Shown here: piece by piece, positions 6,864 to 14,199 of the stretch
Layout of the letters: every line of letters starts with the position of its first letter
Position numbering within the stretch: position 1 is the first letter of the stretch
Virus record (IMG/VR): IMGVR_UViG_3300038457_000239
Location: 1-20,525 of that record
Direction: 5' to 3' (one strand)
From: a virus
Length of the DNA: 20,525 nt
The notes under the pieces: model-generated
Database searches by the model: none
Told to the model about the DNA's origin: nothing
What the model saw: the letters and a program-made list of their open reading frames with translations, nothing else
Program-made: the position numbers and the translations under genes

Positions 6864-7075
6864 AAAAAATGCCCGTTAATTCAAGAGATCGGCGGAAACG
6901 GGGGAGCGAAAGCCAACCAGCGCGGCCGGTATCAGCCCCCCGTGCGTACCAATTGATTCTCCTTCGCGTTCTTCGCGCCTTCGCGTTTAAAAATCTTCCC
7001 CGTATTCCTCCGCGTCCTCCGTGTCCGGAGCCTGGCCGCCGCGGCGGCCGGTGAGACTATCTTTTTGAATTTCCC
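6864..7075. other. Repeat-rich gap before the large terminase gene
   Basis: I see no convincing gene here. The gap holds three TTCGCG units at 6963, 6972 and 6980, then two CCTCCG-type units around 7006-7020. This composition resembles the simple direct-repeat intergenic sequences common in GC-rich environmental bacteria. It also contains the 16-bp palindrome at 7034-7049. It marks the right border of the lower-GC insert. Short frames through it (for example 6759-6956 and 6821-7054, + strand) are repeat-driven and lack ribosome sites. Confidence 0.5.
7034..7049. repeat. Perfect 16-bp palindrome before the large terminase gene
   Basis: GGCCGCCGCGGCGGCC is a perfect inverted repeat 26 bases before the large terminase ATG. 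It could be a protein-binding site, a hairpin that controls terminase translation, or a GC-rich coincidence. The symmetry is read directly and no function is established. Confidence 0.5.
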
Positions 7076-8491
7076 ATGCCCAGACTTACTCTGCTCGAAG
7101 ACCCGAGCCTTTTCCCTCCCCACCCGCCAAGCACCGATGGCACCCCCTCCGCCCAGAGCCTCTTTCTGGACGACTACCGCCATCGCTACTGCGGCTTCGC
7201 CGCCGGATGGGGCGGGGGAAAGACATGGGCCGGCGCCCGCAAGCTGGTGAACCTCCATCTGATCAACGCGTTCGATCAGAAAGGTCGCCCCACCTTCGTT
7301 AAAGGATTGGCAATCGCACCCACCTATCAGATTGCCGCGACGGTGTTAGTCCCCGAACTCCGCCACGCGTTGGCTGAAGCCGATCTCAGCCACCGATTCC
7401 TGAGCGACTTGCGCCGGTTCTGTTTCGTGCTGCACGACCTCGGCTCCTCTAGTCTACCCAGCGAGATTCTCGTGCGCTCCGCACAGCGCCCCGATCGGCT
7501 CGCCGGGTTCGAGGTCGGTCATCTCTGGGGAGATGAAGCCGCACGCTACCGACAGAACGAGGATGATCCGACCGATGATGCGATGCTCCAGGCTGAAGGG
7601 CGTCTCCGCGCCCCCAAAGCCCGCATCCTCCAGGCGAACTACACGTTCACCCATGAAGGCGACTGCACTGCCGTCTTTCGCCGGTTCGAGCAGGATTTTT
7701 CGGATCATCCCGACTACGGCCTTTACCGTGGCTCAAGCGACCAGAACCCGCTCATGCGCCACTACGCCCAGGAGAAGCGCGCCCGATTATCGCCGCATTT
7801 GGCCGCGCAATACCTGGACGGAAACGCCGTAAATCTCCGCGGCTCTCCCCTCTATCCCTGCTTCGATGAGTCGTTGAACGCCGACTCATCCATCGCCCTC
7901 GCCGATCACCTGCCCCTGCACCTCTCGGTCGACTTCAACATCGACCCCGGCATGCACGCGGTGGTAGGCCAGTACGACCAAGGCAGGGATTGCCTCACCG
8001 CCGTCCACGAAATCCACGCCCCGCGTATGGACGTGTGGCAAATGCTCCACGCCTTCCGCTCTCTGGTGGAGCACCACTACGGCGGCTGGCGCTGGCCCGA
8101 TCTCTGGGTCTTCGGCGACGCCAGCGGCGCCGGCAAGTGGGCCGGCAGCGGCGAATCCTGCTGGGACGTCGTCTGCCAATCGCTTCGCCAGGCCAACATC
8201 CCCTTTAAGTTGAAGGTCCCGCGCTCCAACCCGCCGGTGGCGGATCGCGTCAACGCCTTCAATTGTGCCCTCTGCTCTCTTGACGCCCGTCGAAGGTATC
8301 TGATTCATCCGCGCTGTTCGCTGCTTATTCGAGATTTGAAACAGATGCGCTGGTCGCGCGGCCAGATCGACAAGGACGACCGCCGCCTCAGCCACGCCGC
8401 CGACGCCGAAGGCTACCGCGTCCACTGGCTCATGCCGATCCGGCCTATGCGCATGCCGGCCGGCGCCGGAACTATCGGGTTCTCGGCGTAA
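7076..8491 (+). CDS. Terminase large subunit
   Basis: This 471-residue protein is the packaging motor and nuclease that drives DNA into the procapsid. The ATPase half has a Walker A-type loop, GWGGGKTWAGA (44-54), and a Walker B, GHLWGDEA (148-155, D153/E154). The region ARILQANYTFTHEGD (182-196) fits the coupling motif. The RNase H-like nuclease half shows the three expected acidic positions: SVDFNIDPG (D286), WVFGDASG (D348) and SHAADAEGY (D443). The length is normal for the family. No strong ribosome site precedes the ATG. The portal gene follows after 32 bases, the standard order. The small subunit-like gene lies about 2.2 kb upstream, across the PLD insert. Confidence 0.93.
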   Translation: MPRLTLLEDPSLFPPHPPSTDGTPSAQSLFLDDYRHRYCGFAAGWGGGKTWAGARKLVNLHLINAFDQKGRPTFVKGLAIAPTYQIAATVLVPELRHALAEADLSHRFLSDLRRFCFVLHDLGSSSLPSEILVRSAQRPDRLAGFEVGHLWGDEAARYRQNEDDPTDDAMLQAEGRLRAPKARILQANYTFTHEGDCTAVFRRFEQDFSDHPDYGLYRGSSDQNPLMRHYAQEKRARLSPHLAAQYLDGNAVNLRGSPLYPCFDESLNADSSIALADHLPLHLSVDFNIDPGMHAVVGQYDQGRDCLTAVHEIHAPRMDVWQMLHAFRSLVEHHYGGWRWPDLWVFGDASGAGKWAGSGESCWDVVCQSLRQANIPFKLKVPRSNPPVADRVNAFNCALCSLDARRRYLIHPRCSLLIRDLKQMRWSRGQIDKDDRRLSHAADAEGYRVHWLMPIRPMRMPAGAGTIGFSA

Positions 8492-8523
8492 CACAACTCT
8501 TTACTCAGGGACAACCAATCACC

Positions 8524-9879
8524 ATGCCGCCCACAATGACCGCATTGCTCAGCCGCGCTCGGCGCACTGGCGCCGCCTTACGCAAATCGCTGCGTTTGAA
8601 ATCCAAGCCGCCCATGGGAATCGAGAGCGGCCAGCAAACCCGCAACGCCTCCCTACCCGGCGTTGCCACGGTCTCCCTCGGCTCCTTCGCCGCTCCCGCA
8701 TCGGGAACCTACGAGACCTACCGCCGGATGAACGCTCATCCGACCATCGCCCTGGCCCGTTCGATTGTCCTCTCGCCGGTCTATCGCAACGCCTGGGATT
8801 TCGCCCTCCGCCCCGGCTCACCGCAGCATTGGCTGGACTTCACACGCCAGACAATTGACCCCTTGCGTCCTCGATTGGTGCGCAATGCTTTGCGTGCCCT
8901 CGATTACGGCTGGTTCGGCGGCGAAATCGTCTGGGAGGAACGCGACGGCCAACTCTGCATCAGCCGCGTCAAACCGCTGCTGCCGGATGTGACCGCCATT
9001 CTCGCCGGCGACGACGGCGACTTCGCGGGCCTGGAGAATCGCCCCGGCAATTCCCCGCCCGTCACCTTACGCGCGGCCGAAGGCAAGGCGTTTCTCTTCA
9101 CCTACGACGGCGAGGCCGACGATCTTTACGGCCGCAGCCGTCACGAAAACATCCGCCATCAAGCCTGGGGTCCGGCTCTGCAAGTGGCAGAGAAGCTCGG
9201 CCAATATCTGAAGAAAGTCGCCGGCCTGGTCATCCAGCTTCATTACCCCGAAGGCACCAGCCGCGACGCCTCCGGCGCCGACCGCAGCAATGATTTCTTA
9301 GCCCAGCAGATTCTCGACGCCGTTTCCCAGGGCCGCAGCGTGCGGCTGCCGAATTTGTTCGCTTCCGTCGTCGCGGATGGGTCTGATCCGCGCTCCCTCG
9401 AAGCCGCCGCCGCCCTGGCCGGCAAGAGCCAATGGGTTCTCTCTGCCTTCGAGGCCGGCGCCGCCGACCACGCCGCCGGACTGCTGAATACCTTGAATTA
9501 TCTGGACAAACTCATGTTCCGCGGCTGGCTCCGCCCCGAACGCACCGGCCTGGAATCGACGCACGGCACCCGCGCCGACGCCGCCGTTCATACCGATACC
9601 GGCCTGCTCGACAGCGAGCTGATCGATTTGGATTTGGCCTTCGCCGTCAATCAGCAACTGGTGAACCCGCTGCTGGTTGCCAATTTCGGCCCGGCCGCGC
9701 GCGATGCCGTGGCCATCGCGCCCAATCCTCTATCCGACGATTCGACGCAAACCCGCCGGGCGATCGTGCAAGGGTTGCTCGCCAACCCAACGCTCGGTCC
9801 GCAGTTGGCCGCGAAGATCGACATGAATGCGCTGCTCGCCGACCTGGCCGTGCCGCTTAATTTGACGGAGCAATCATGA
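8524..9879 (+). CDS. Portal protein, Mu gp29-like (DUF935)
   Basis: This 451-residue protein would form the dodecameric ring through which DNA enters and leaves the head. It lies between the large terminase and a gpI-like protease, the portal position. The sequence fits the DUF935 / Mu gp29 group. An early helix pattern (YRRMNAHPTIALARSIVLS, about 61-79) precedes a stem-like segment (RNALRALDYGWFGGEIVWEE). A long helix resembling the family's clip and wing region follows (LLNTLNYLDKLMFRGWLRPE, about 320-339). Near the C-terminus lies DLDLAFAVNQQLVNPLLVAN. The stop overlaps the protease start (ATGA at 9876-9879), showing tight coupling. No frameshift or truncation is seen. The DUF935 group is a fit by pattern; the portal role is well supported by order. 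Confidence 0.87.
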   Translation: MPPTMTALLSRARRTGAALRKSLRLKSKPPMGIESGQQTRNASLPGVATVSLGSFAAPASGTYETYRRMNAHPTIALARSIVLSPVYRNAWDFALRPGSPQHWLDFTRQTIDPLRPRLVRNALRALDYGWFGGEIVWEERDGQLCISRVKPLLPDVTAILAGDDGDFAGLENRPGNSPPVTLRAAEGKAFLFTYDGEADDLYGRSRHENIRHQAWGPALQVAEKLGQYLKKVAGLVIQLHYPEGTSRDASGADRSNDFLAQQILDAVSQGRSVRLPNLFASVVADGSDPRSLEAAAALAGKSQWVLSAFEAGAADHAAGLLNTLNYLDKLMFRGWLRPERTGLESTHGTRADAAVHTDTGLLDSELIDLDLAFAVNQQLVNPLLVANFGPAARDAVAIAPNPLSDDSTQTRRAIVQGLLANPTLGPQLAAKIDMNALLADLAVPLNLTEQS

Positions 9880-11048
9880 CCCCCGCGACAACCACAACTC
9901 ATTCCCAACCCAAAGTTCGCCTCTGGAAGGACCTCATCCGCGTCGGCCGCTACCGGCATCCCACGAGGCGGTTCACCGTCCGGGTTGATCGCCCGCGGCT
10001 CGACCACTGGGCACACACGTTCAATCGCATGTCCACCAACGGCGTGCGCGTGCACATTCCCGCCGACCATTCCGACGCCGCTGCCGACAACCGCGGATAT
10101 GTCCTTGCCCTGCGCCGCGTGGGCGATCGATTGATGGCCTTGTGCCAGCTCATCGGCGCCGACGCCATCCGCGATGCGGCCCGCAATCAGGTCTCCATCG
10201 GCGTCGCCCCGACGTTCATCGACGGCCACGGAAATGTCTACCACGACGCGATCGTGCACGTCGCTCTCACGCCGGTTCCGGTGGTGCCGGGCCAGGGCGA
10301 TTTTCTGGCGGCTGAGGCGCTGCCCGCCGCGACGCGAACCAGTTCGTCCGCTGCTCACCACGTTCCACGCGTATCCCCCGCTCTCGCCGGCGCCGCGCCG
10401 GCGGGCGTGCTCACTCTCGCCGCGGCACATTCGTCTAACGGGAGGGTTTCCCCTCCGCAAAGGAGAGCCAACATGGCTCAGAAACTGCTGCCGTGCAGCG
10501 AGGAGAATCTCTCGACGCTGCACGATCTCATCCCGGGACTGTGCGATTCCCCCGATGAGCAAAAGCTGGAGAAGATTCTCCAGTTCGTTCAATCCCTCAT
10601 CGCGCAGGGTGTCGCCCAAAGCGTCGCATCGCCGCCCGAAGCAGCGGAACCTTCCGCGGGCCAGGCCGATTTAAGCCTGGCTGATTCGACCGATCCGCAG
10701 GTCCGCCAGGCGCTGCTGGACGCCGTCAGAACCAAGCGTGATCTGTGCATCACGCGCGGCGCCCTGACGCCCGCGGTAGCCGACGCGCTGCTGGCCCGCC
10801 TGATTCCCTCGGGCGATTCCGCGGTCATCAACCTTTCGCGCCAGGGCGGCTTGCCCGAGACGCTGGCCCTGAGCGTCTTCACCGCCCTGGCCGAGAACCG
10901 GCCCATCGTCCCCGGCCAGCGCACCGGCGCTCAGCCCCCCGGCCTGACGCCGCTGGCGCGAGCCGTCCCCGGCGAAGCTCAACCCGCCGGTCCTCCCCTG
11001 TATGAAAAAATGGCCGCCATGGCCAACGGCAAATGCGTCACTCTTTAA
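9876..11048 (+). CDS. Mu gpI-like capsid maturation protease with scaffold tail
   Basis: This 390-residue protein combines an N-terminal maturation protease with a C-terminal scaffold, as in Mu gpI and lambda C/Nu3. The protease part (about 15-145) shows the herpesvirus assemblin-like phage pattern: VHIPADHSD with predicted catalytic H65, then GYVLALRRVGDRLMALCQL. RNQVSIGVAP carries predicted nucleophile S107, and HVALTPVPVVPG (128-139) corresponds to the ALTNxP motif. An Ala/Ser-rich linker (about 145-195) leads to a helical, acidic C-terminal half ending YEKMAAMANGKCVTL. The start overlaps the portal stop. An internal in-frame ATG at 10473 with a strong ribosome site probably yields the scaffold alone. 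The decoration and capsid genes follow, completing the head module. Confidence 0.87.
   Translation: MTPATTTTHSQPKVRLWKDLIRVGRYRHPTRRFTVRVDRPRLDHWAHTFNRMSTNGVRVHIPADHSDAAADNRGYVLALRRVGDRLMALCQLIGADAIRDAARNQVSIGVAPTFIDGHGNVYHDAIVHVALTPVPVVPGQGDFLAAEALPAATRTSSSAAHHVPRVSPALAGAAPAGVLTLAAAHSSNGRVSPPQRRANMAQKLLPCSEENLSTLHDLIPGLCDSPDEQKLEKILQFVQSLIAQGVAQSVASPPEAAEPSAGQADLSLADSTDPQVRQALLDAVRTKRDLCITRGALTPAVADALLARLIPSGDSAVINLSRQGGLPETLALSVFTALAENRPIVPGQRTGAQPPGLTPLARAVPGEAQPAGPPLYEKMAAMANGKCVTL
10460..10465 (+). promoter_or_regulatory. Internal ribosome site for the scaffold protein
   Basis: AAGGAG lies 7 bases before an in-frame ATG at 10473, inside the protease gene. It is as strong as any site in the window and stronger than the one for the full-length gene, which relies on portal overlap. 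A small hairpin (GGAGGG 10441-10446, TTTC, CCCTCC 10451-10456) lies just upstream. Confidence 0.7.
10473..11048 (+). CDS. Scaffold protein from an internal start, Mu gpZ / Nu3-like
   Basis: This nested frame shares the last 191 residues of the protease gene. It is predicted to give the free scaffold that organises capsid subunits before cleavage. The sequence starts MAQKLLPCSEENLSTLHDLI and is largely helical, with a segment that may form a coiled bundle (DEQKLEKILQFVQSLIAQGV, about 28-47). Its C-terminal end could bind the capsid protein. Mu and lambda make scaffold in the same nested way, so the presence of AAGGAG exactly here is strong support. The downstream genes are decoration and capsid proteins. 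Confidence 0.72.
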   Translation: MAQKLLPCSEENLSTLHDLIPGLCDSPDEQKLEKILQFVQSLIAQGVAQSVASPPEAAEPSAGQADLSLADSTDPQVRQALLDAVRTKRDLCITRGALTPAVADALLARLIPSGDSAVINLSRQGGLPETLALSVFTALAENRPIVPGQRTGAQPPGLTPLARAVPGEAQPAGPPLYEKMAAMANGKCVTL

Positions 11049-11087
11049 CTCTTCTTTCGACTTCTTCAATTCCAATCGAGGTCAACC

Positions 11088-11795
11088 ATGTTTAACGTTC
11101 CCAACGGCAAGCCCGGCGTGCTGCTCAATCTCACCGCCACGCCCCGCGAAGTGTTCTATTCCGGGCGCGAGCGCGCCCAGTTCGTCGCCGTCCCCGTCAC
11201 CGTGGATGGCAACCTGACGTGCTGCCCGTCCAATGCGCCCTATACGTTTCAGATTCAAGCCGGCACGCTCATGGGCCGCGTTACCGCGACCAAGAAGTAC
11301 GCCAACAGCGTGCTGGGCCTGACCAGCAGCGCGACCGCGTCAGGCGCGACGACGATCCAGACGGACGTCAACACCGCCGCCGAGATTGTCCGCCGTATCG
11401 GCGCGACCGGCACGTTCAAGCTGACCGGCCCGCCCACCGCCGCCGGCACTGTCGCCACACAAGTCGTCACCTACACCGCCGTGAACACGACCACCGGCGC
11501 CATCACCTGTTCCGCCACCAGCGCCGCCGCCGTCACGCTCTCGCTCATTCAGCCGACCGACGGAAGCGATACGATCCTCACCATGGTCACCGATCTGTAC
11601 GGCATTAAGGTGACCGACCAGACCAACGTCAACCGCGTGGACGTCTTCGACCCGCGCCTCCTCCTCGGCGGCGGCACCATCAACAGCCAGATGATCGTGA
11701 ACTATCCGGCCGACACGTCACTGCAAGCGTACGTCAAGGCGGCTATCAAGACCTTCGCGTCCAACGTGACTTTCTCTGACGACATCACCGGCTAA
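11088..11795 (+). CDS. Probable capsid decoration protein
   Basis: This 235-residue protein lies between the scaffold and the major capsid gene, the place of lambda gpD-type decoration proteins. It is rich in Thr, Ala, Val and Gly, with repeated beta-strand-like stretches (FVAVPVTVDGN, TQVVTYTAVNTTTGAITCSA). It has no enzyme motif, signal peptide or membrane helix. It is longer than lambda gpD (about 110 residues); residues about 75-180 look like an added Thr-rich beta domain. GAGG (11078-11081) precedes the ATG by 6 bases. The role is inferred from order and composition; a minor head protein is the alternative. A long hairpin element follows its stop. Confidence 0.62.
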   Translation: MFNVPNGKPGVLLNLTATPREVFYSGRERAQFVAVPVTVDGNLTCCPSNAPYTFQIQAGTLMGRVTATKKYANSVLGLTSSATASGATTIQTDVNTAAEIVRRIGATGTFKLTGPPTAAGTVATQVVTYTAVNTTTGAITCSATSAAAVTLSLIQPTDGSDTILTMVTDLYGIKVTDQTNVNRVDVFDPRLLLGGGTINSQMIVNYPADTSLQAYVKAAIKTFASNVTFSDDITG

Positions 11796-11802
11796 ATGCC
11801 CG

Positions 11803-11906
11803 AGGACTGAGTGCTGAGGACGGAGGACTGAGTCGAAAGACCAAGTCCACGGAATACCGTTCGTATTTGCCTTCCTCTCGGCCCTCAGTCCTCAGTCCTC
11901 AGTCCT
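11803..11906. repeat. Long hairpin element, copy 1
   Basis: The left arm starts with AGGACTGAGTGCTGAGGAC (11803-11821). The right arm (about 11874-11906) contains three AGTCCT units and folds back on it with a few mismatches. The 35-50 base tip holds a small hairpin (ACGG-AATA-CCGT, 11849-11860). It fills most of the gap between the decoration and capsid genes. Copy 2 follows the gene that ends at 15833 and shares the 19-base left-arm sequence exactly. Confidence 0.75.
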
Positions 11907-11952
11907 GCTTTCCATAGCTGAACGATCCAACTAACCAACTCGAGGTTCCCCC

Positions 11953-13059
11953 ATGGCTTCCTACAACATCAACGACATTCTCGGCGGTCCCAACCTGGTC
12001 GGCATGATCCAGGCCACCACCAGCGGCATCCCTGATCCATTCCCCGCGGAGTTTTACCGCGTCGACGGTCAAGTCGACGGCGACACTGGCGAATACACCG
12101 TCTTTAACGGCCAGCGCGCTACGGCCACGCTCAGCGCCTATGGCGCCGCGTCCAAGGCGGCGCAGTTCGTTAACGTCGGCAAAAAGGCCGTCAAGCTGCT
12201 TCACTCCATTGAGTCGATCAGCCTGCCCATCTCGGCATACATCAATCTGCTGGCTTACAACGACCTCAGCAAACAGCGCCTGGGCATCGCTGAAGTCACC
12301 CGGCAGATCAAGGAATTCAAGCGGCGCTTCGCTAACCTGCGCGTGGCCGCGATGACCAGCGCCCTCTTCCAGGGCCAGATTTGTTTCGACAATCTCGGCA
12401 ACCTGCTCCCCAATTCCACCAATGCCGCCACCACCGTCAGCTACGGTGTGCCGACCGGCAACATCGGCCATCTCGATCCGTTCAACACCGGCACCCCGAT
12501 CCTCGGCGGCACCGCGTGGAGCAACGCGAGCAGCAATATCGACCAGCAGATTCAGGCGCTTTTGCAGGCTGCGGTCCAGCTCACCGGCTACGAACTCAAG
12601 CACGCCTTCTACGGCAAGAACATCACCCACTACCTCACCGGCAACACGAATCTCGGCAATTACTTCTATCGCAATATGCCGTTCAACAACGGATTCGTGG
12701 AAACCGCGGACATTCCCAACCCGCTGCTCGGCCTCACCTGGCACAAGGCGTATTACTCCTTCTTCCAGGATCAAAACGGCAACAACCAGCCGCTCGTCGG
12801 CGACGATCAGGTGCTGTTCACCCCCGATCCGTCTCCCGATTGGATCGGCGTGCTGGAAGGCTCCTACGCCGTTCCCACCGACGTCGGGCGCGTTGCATCG
12901 GACGAAGCCTCAATCGTGGACCGGATGCAGATCGCCCACGGCATGTTCGCCTACGGGCGGCAGATCGACGATCCGGTCACCGCGAAGATCGTCGCCGGCG
13001 ATACCTTCCTGCCGGCCATCAAGAACCCACAGGCGATCTTCATCGCCACCGTCGTCTGA
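11953..13059 (+). CDS. Major capsid protein, lambda gpE-like
   Basis: This 368-residue protein fits the lambda E-type major capsid family (HK97 fold), the subunit of the icosahedral shell. Supporting pattern: an N-terminal strand region (FPAEFYRVDGQVDGDTGEYT), the segment ISLPISAYINLLAYNDLSKQ (about 89-108), then a long helix (TRQIKEFKRRFANLRVAAM). The C-terminal family signature region includes QVLFTPDPSPDWIGVLEGSY and GMFAYGRQIDDPVTAKIVAG before a final beta strand. GAGG (11942-11945) precedes the ATG. The length is usual. A strong hairpin with a T tract follows about 30 bases after the stop, which may keep capsid messages in excess over the tail genes. Order after the scaffold and decoration genes agrees. 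Confidence 0.88.
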   Translation: MASYNINDILGGPNLVGMIQATTSGIPDPFPAEFYRVDGQVDGDTGEYTVFNGQRATATLSAYGAASKAAQFVNVGKKAVKLLHSIESISLPISAYINLLAYNDLSKQRLGIAEVTRQIKEFKRRFANLRVAAMTSALFQGQICFDNLGNLLPNSTNAATTVSYGVPTGNIGHLDPFNTGTPILGGTAWSNASSNIDQQIQALLQAAVQLTGYELKHAFYGKNITHYLTGNTNLGNYFYRNMPFNNGFVETADIPNPLLGLTWHKAYYSFFQDQNGNNQPLVGDDQVLFTPDPSPDWIGVLEGSYAVPTDVGRVASDEASIVDRMQIAHGMFAYGRQIDDPVTAKIVAGDTFLPAIKNPQAIFIATVV

Positions 13060-13088
13060 TTCGTCGGTCGTCCTCTTTTCTCCTCTCG

Positions 13089-13122
13089 GCGGCGCGCCGA
13101 CCGACGTCGGCGCGCCGCTTTT
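13089..13122 (+). terminator. Rho-independent terminator after the capsid gene
   Basis: GCGGCGCGCCGAC (13089-13101) and GTCGGCGCGCCGC (13106-13118) form a perfect 13-bp stem around a CGAC loop, followed by TTTT (13119-13122). This is the clearest terminator in the window. It lies 29 bases after the capsid stop and ends 19 bases before the next ATG, so it probably acts partially or as a 3' RNA stabiliser. Confidence 0.82.
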
Positions 13123-13141
13123 CAAACCGGAGCGCATTCAC

Positions 13142-13636
13142 ATGGCCGACCCCTGGGATCCTTTCACCGCCGCCCACGAGGCGATTTTCGCCGCGTTCCA
13201 GAACCAGCCCGCATTGGCGGCGCTTGTGCTGCCCGGCAATTTCATCGACACCACCGACCCGCTGTTTCAGCAGTTCAAGCCCGCCACCCAGGCCGGCGAT
13301 ACGCCGCAGGTGAAAATCCTCCAGGGGGAATTCACGCTCCCCCCCTTCGGCGGCAGCAGCACGACGGTGCATTTCACGCAGTCCTACCGCGTGCTGTTCA
13401 CGACCGACGTTCTGCGCGTCGTGCCGCTGAATCAGCTCAAATATCAGGCGCTGATCGCACTCGTGAAAGCCGGGCCGACGCTCGGGCTAAGCTGCGTGAA
13501 GGGATTTTCCGTCGAGACCGGTCGCGACGACATGCAATCGCCCGCGTCGGAGGCGCAGCGATCGCAGCGCTGGGTCGCGGCGTTCACCATCGAGGTGCGC
13601 CTGTATCTCTCCCGCCAGCAATTGGCCGGTTCGTAA
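13142..13636 (+). CDS. Probable neck or tail-completion protein
   Basis: This 164-residue protein starts at an ATG with GGAG (13129-13132) 9 bases upstream. The same frame is open upstream through the capsid gene, but those codons give shadow composition. The sequence begins with a helix (DPWDPFTAAHEAIFAAFQNQ), then a polar stretch and beta strands (TVHFTQSYRVLFTTDVLRVV, about 77-96; WVAAFTIEVRLYLSRQQL near the end). A short helix followed by a beta sheet resembles tail terminator or head-tail joining proteins. The position, first after the capsid gene and its terminator, agrees. No specific family is recognised. Confidence 0.62.
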   Translation: MADPWDPFTAAHEAIFAAFQNQPALAALVLPGNFIDTTDPLFQQFKPATQAGDTPQVKILQGEFTLPPFGGSSTTVHFTQSYRVLFTTDVLRVVPLNQLKYQALIALVKAGPTLGLSCVKGFSVETGRDDMQSPASEAQRSQRWVAAFTIEVRLYLSRQQLAGS

Positions 13637-13666
13637 ATCTTCCTCTGACATCAAGGAGCAACACAC

Positions 13667-14152
13667 ATAGCTATCAGTCATCCGAGTTTCGGCGCGGCAA
13701 TCGCCGCCACGGTGCCCGTGGGCGCCGGCAAATTCACCGCCACCGGGGCGTTGAATCATTCCATCACCTCCAACTACGCCGTCGGCGCGTCCGCGGGCCA
13801 GGTCGATACCGTCTACACCAAGGGCCGCACCGTCGCGTCGAGTTCCTCGCCCGATTCGGTCGTGCTGTCCAGCCTGACCGACCCGGCCGGCAACGCCATT
13901 GCTTTCGGCCACGTTGTCGACTTAATCGTTGAAAACACCGACGCGACCAACACCCTCACGGTGAGCGGCGGGTCAACCGCGATCGCCTGGCTCCCCAGCG
14001 CCGGCGTCGCGGTTCCGCCAAGCTCCGCGCTGATCCTCCATGTTCCCAACGGATTAACAGTCACCGCGTCCACCGCCGACCACTTACAGGTCGCCACCAG
14101 CGGCGGCGCCAACGTGGCCTACAACCTCACCATCGCGGGCCGCAGTCTGTAA
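13667..14152 (+). CDS. Beta-rich virion protein with apparent ATA start
   Basis: The best start for this protein of about 161 residues is an ATA at 13667, 8 bases after AAGGAG (13653-13658), in the sequence context where ATG-GCT-ATC would be expected. The frame then gives AISHPSFGAAIAATVPVGAG and continues without a stop to 14152. The first standard start is a GTG at 13712, which lacks a ribosome site and would drop 15 residues. The protein is rich in Ala, Ser, Thr and Val, with beta-strand segments (HVVDLIVENTDATNTLTVSG, SALILHVPNGLTVTAS) and no Cys. It looks like a decoration, neck or tail-surface protein. The position between neck and tail tube candidates supports a virion role; the family is unknown. 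Confidence 0.66.
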   Translation: MAISHPSFGAAIAATVPVGAGKFTATGALNHSITSNYAVGASAGQVDTVYTKGRTVASSSSPDSVVLSSLTDPAGNAIAFGHVVDLIVENTDATNTLTVSGGSTAIAWLPSAGVAVPPSSALILHVPNGLTVTASTADHLQVATSGGANVAYNLTIAGRSL

Positions 14153-14199
14153 TCGTCGCTCGCAAACGCGCACTCTCAACCCCCCATCCAAGGCATCCC

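Noticed and set aside
9651-10619. Antisense frame of 322 codons across the portal-protease junction
   Set aside because: It overlaps two well-supported genes, has no ribosome site and shows shadow composition.
11899-12774. Antisense frame of 291 codons opposite the capsid gene
   Set aside because: The capsid gene on the sense strand has family signatures and a good ribosome site; the mirror has neither.
12422-13141. Upstream extension of the neck-protein frame through the capsid gene
   Set aside because: The translation is Ser/Pro/Arg/Thr-rich shadow sequence, and the ribosome site at 13129-13132 marks the ATG at 13142.
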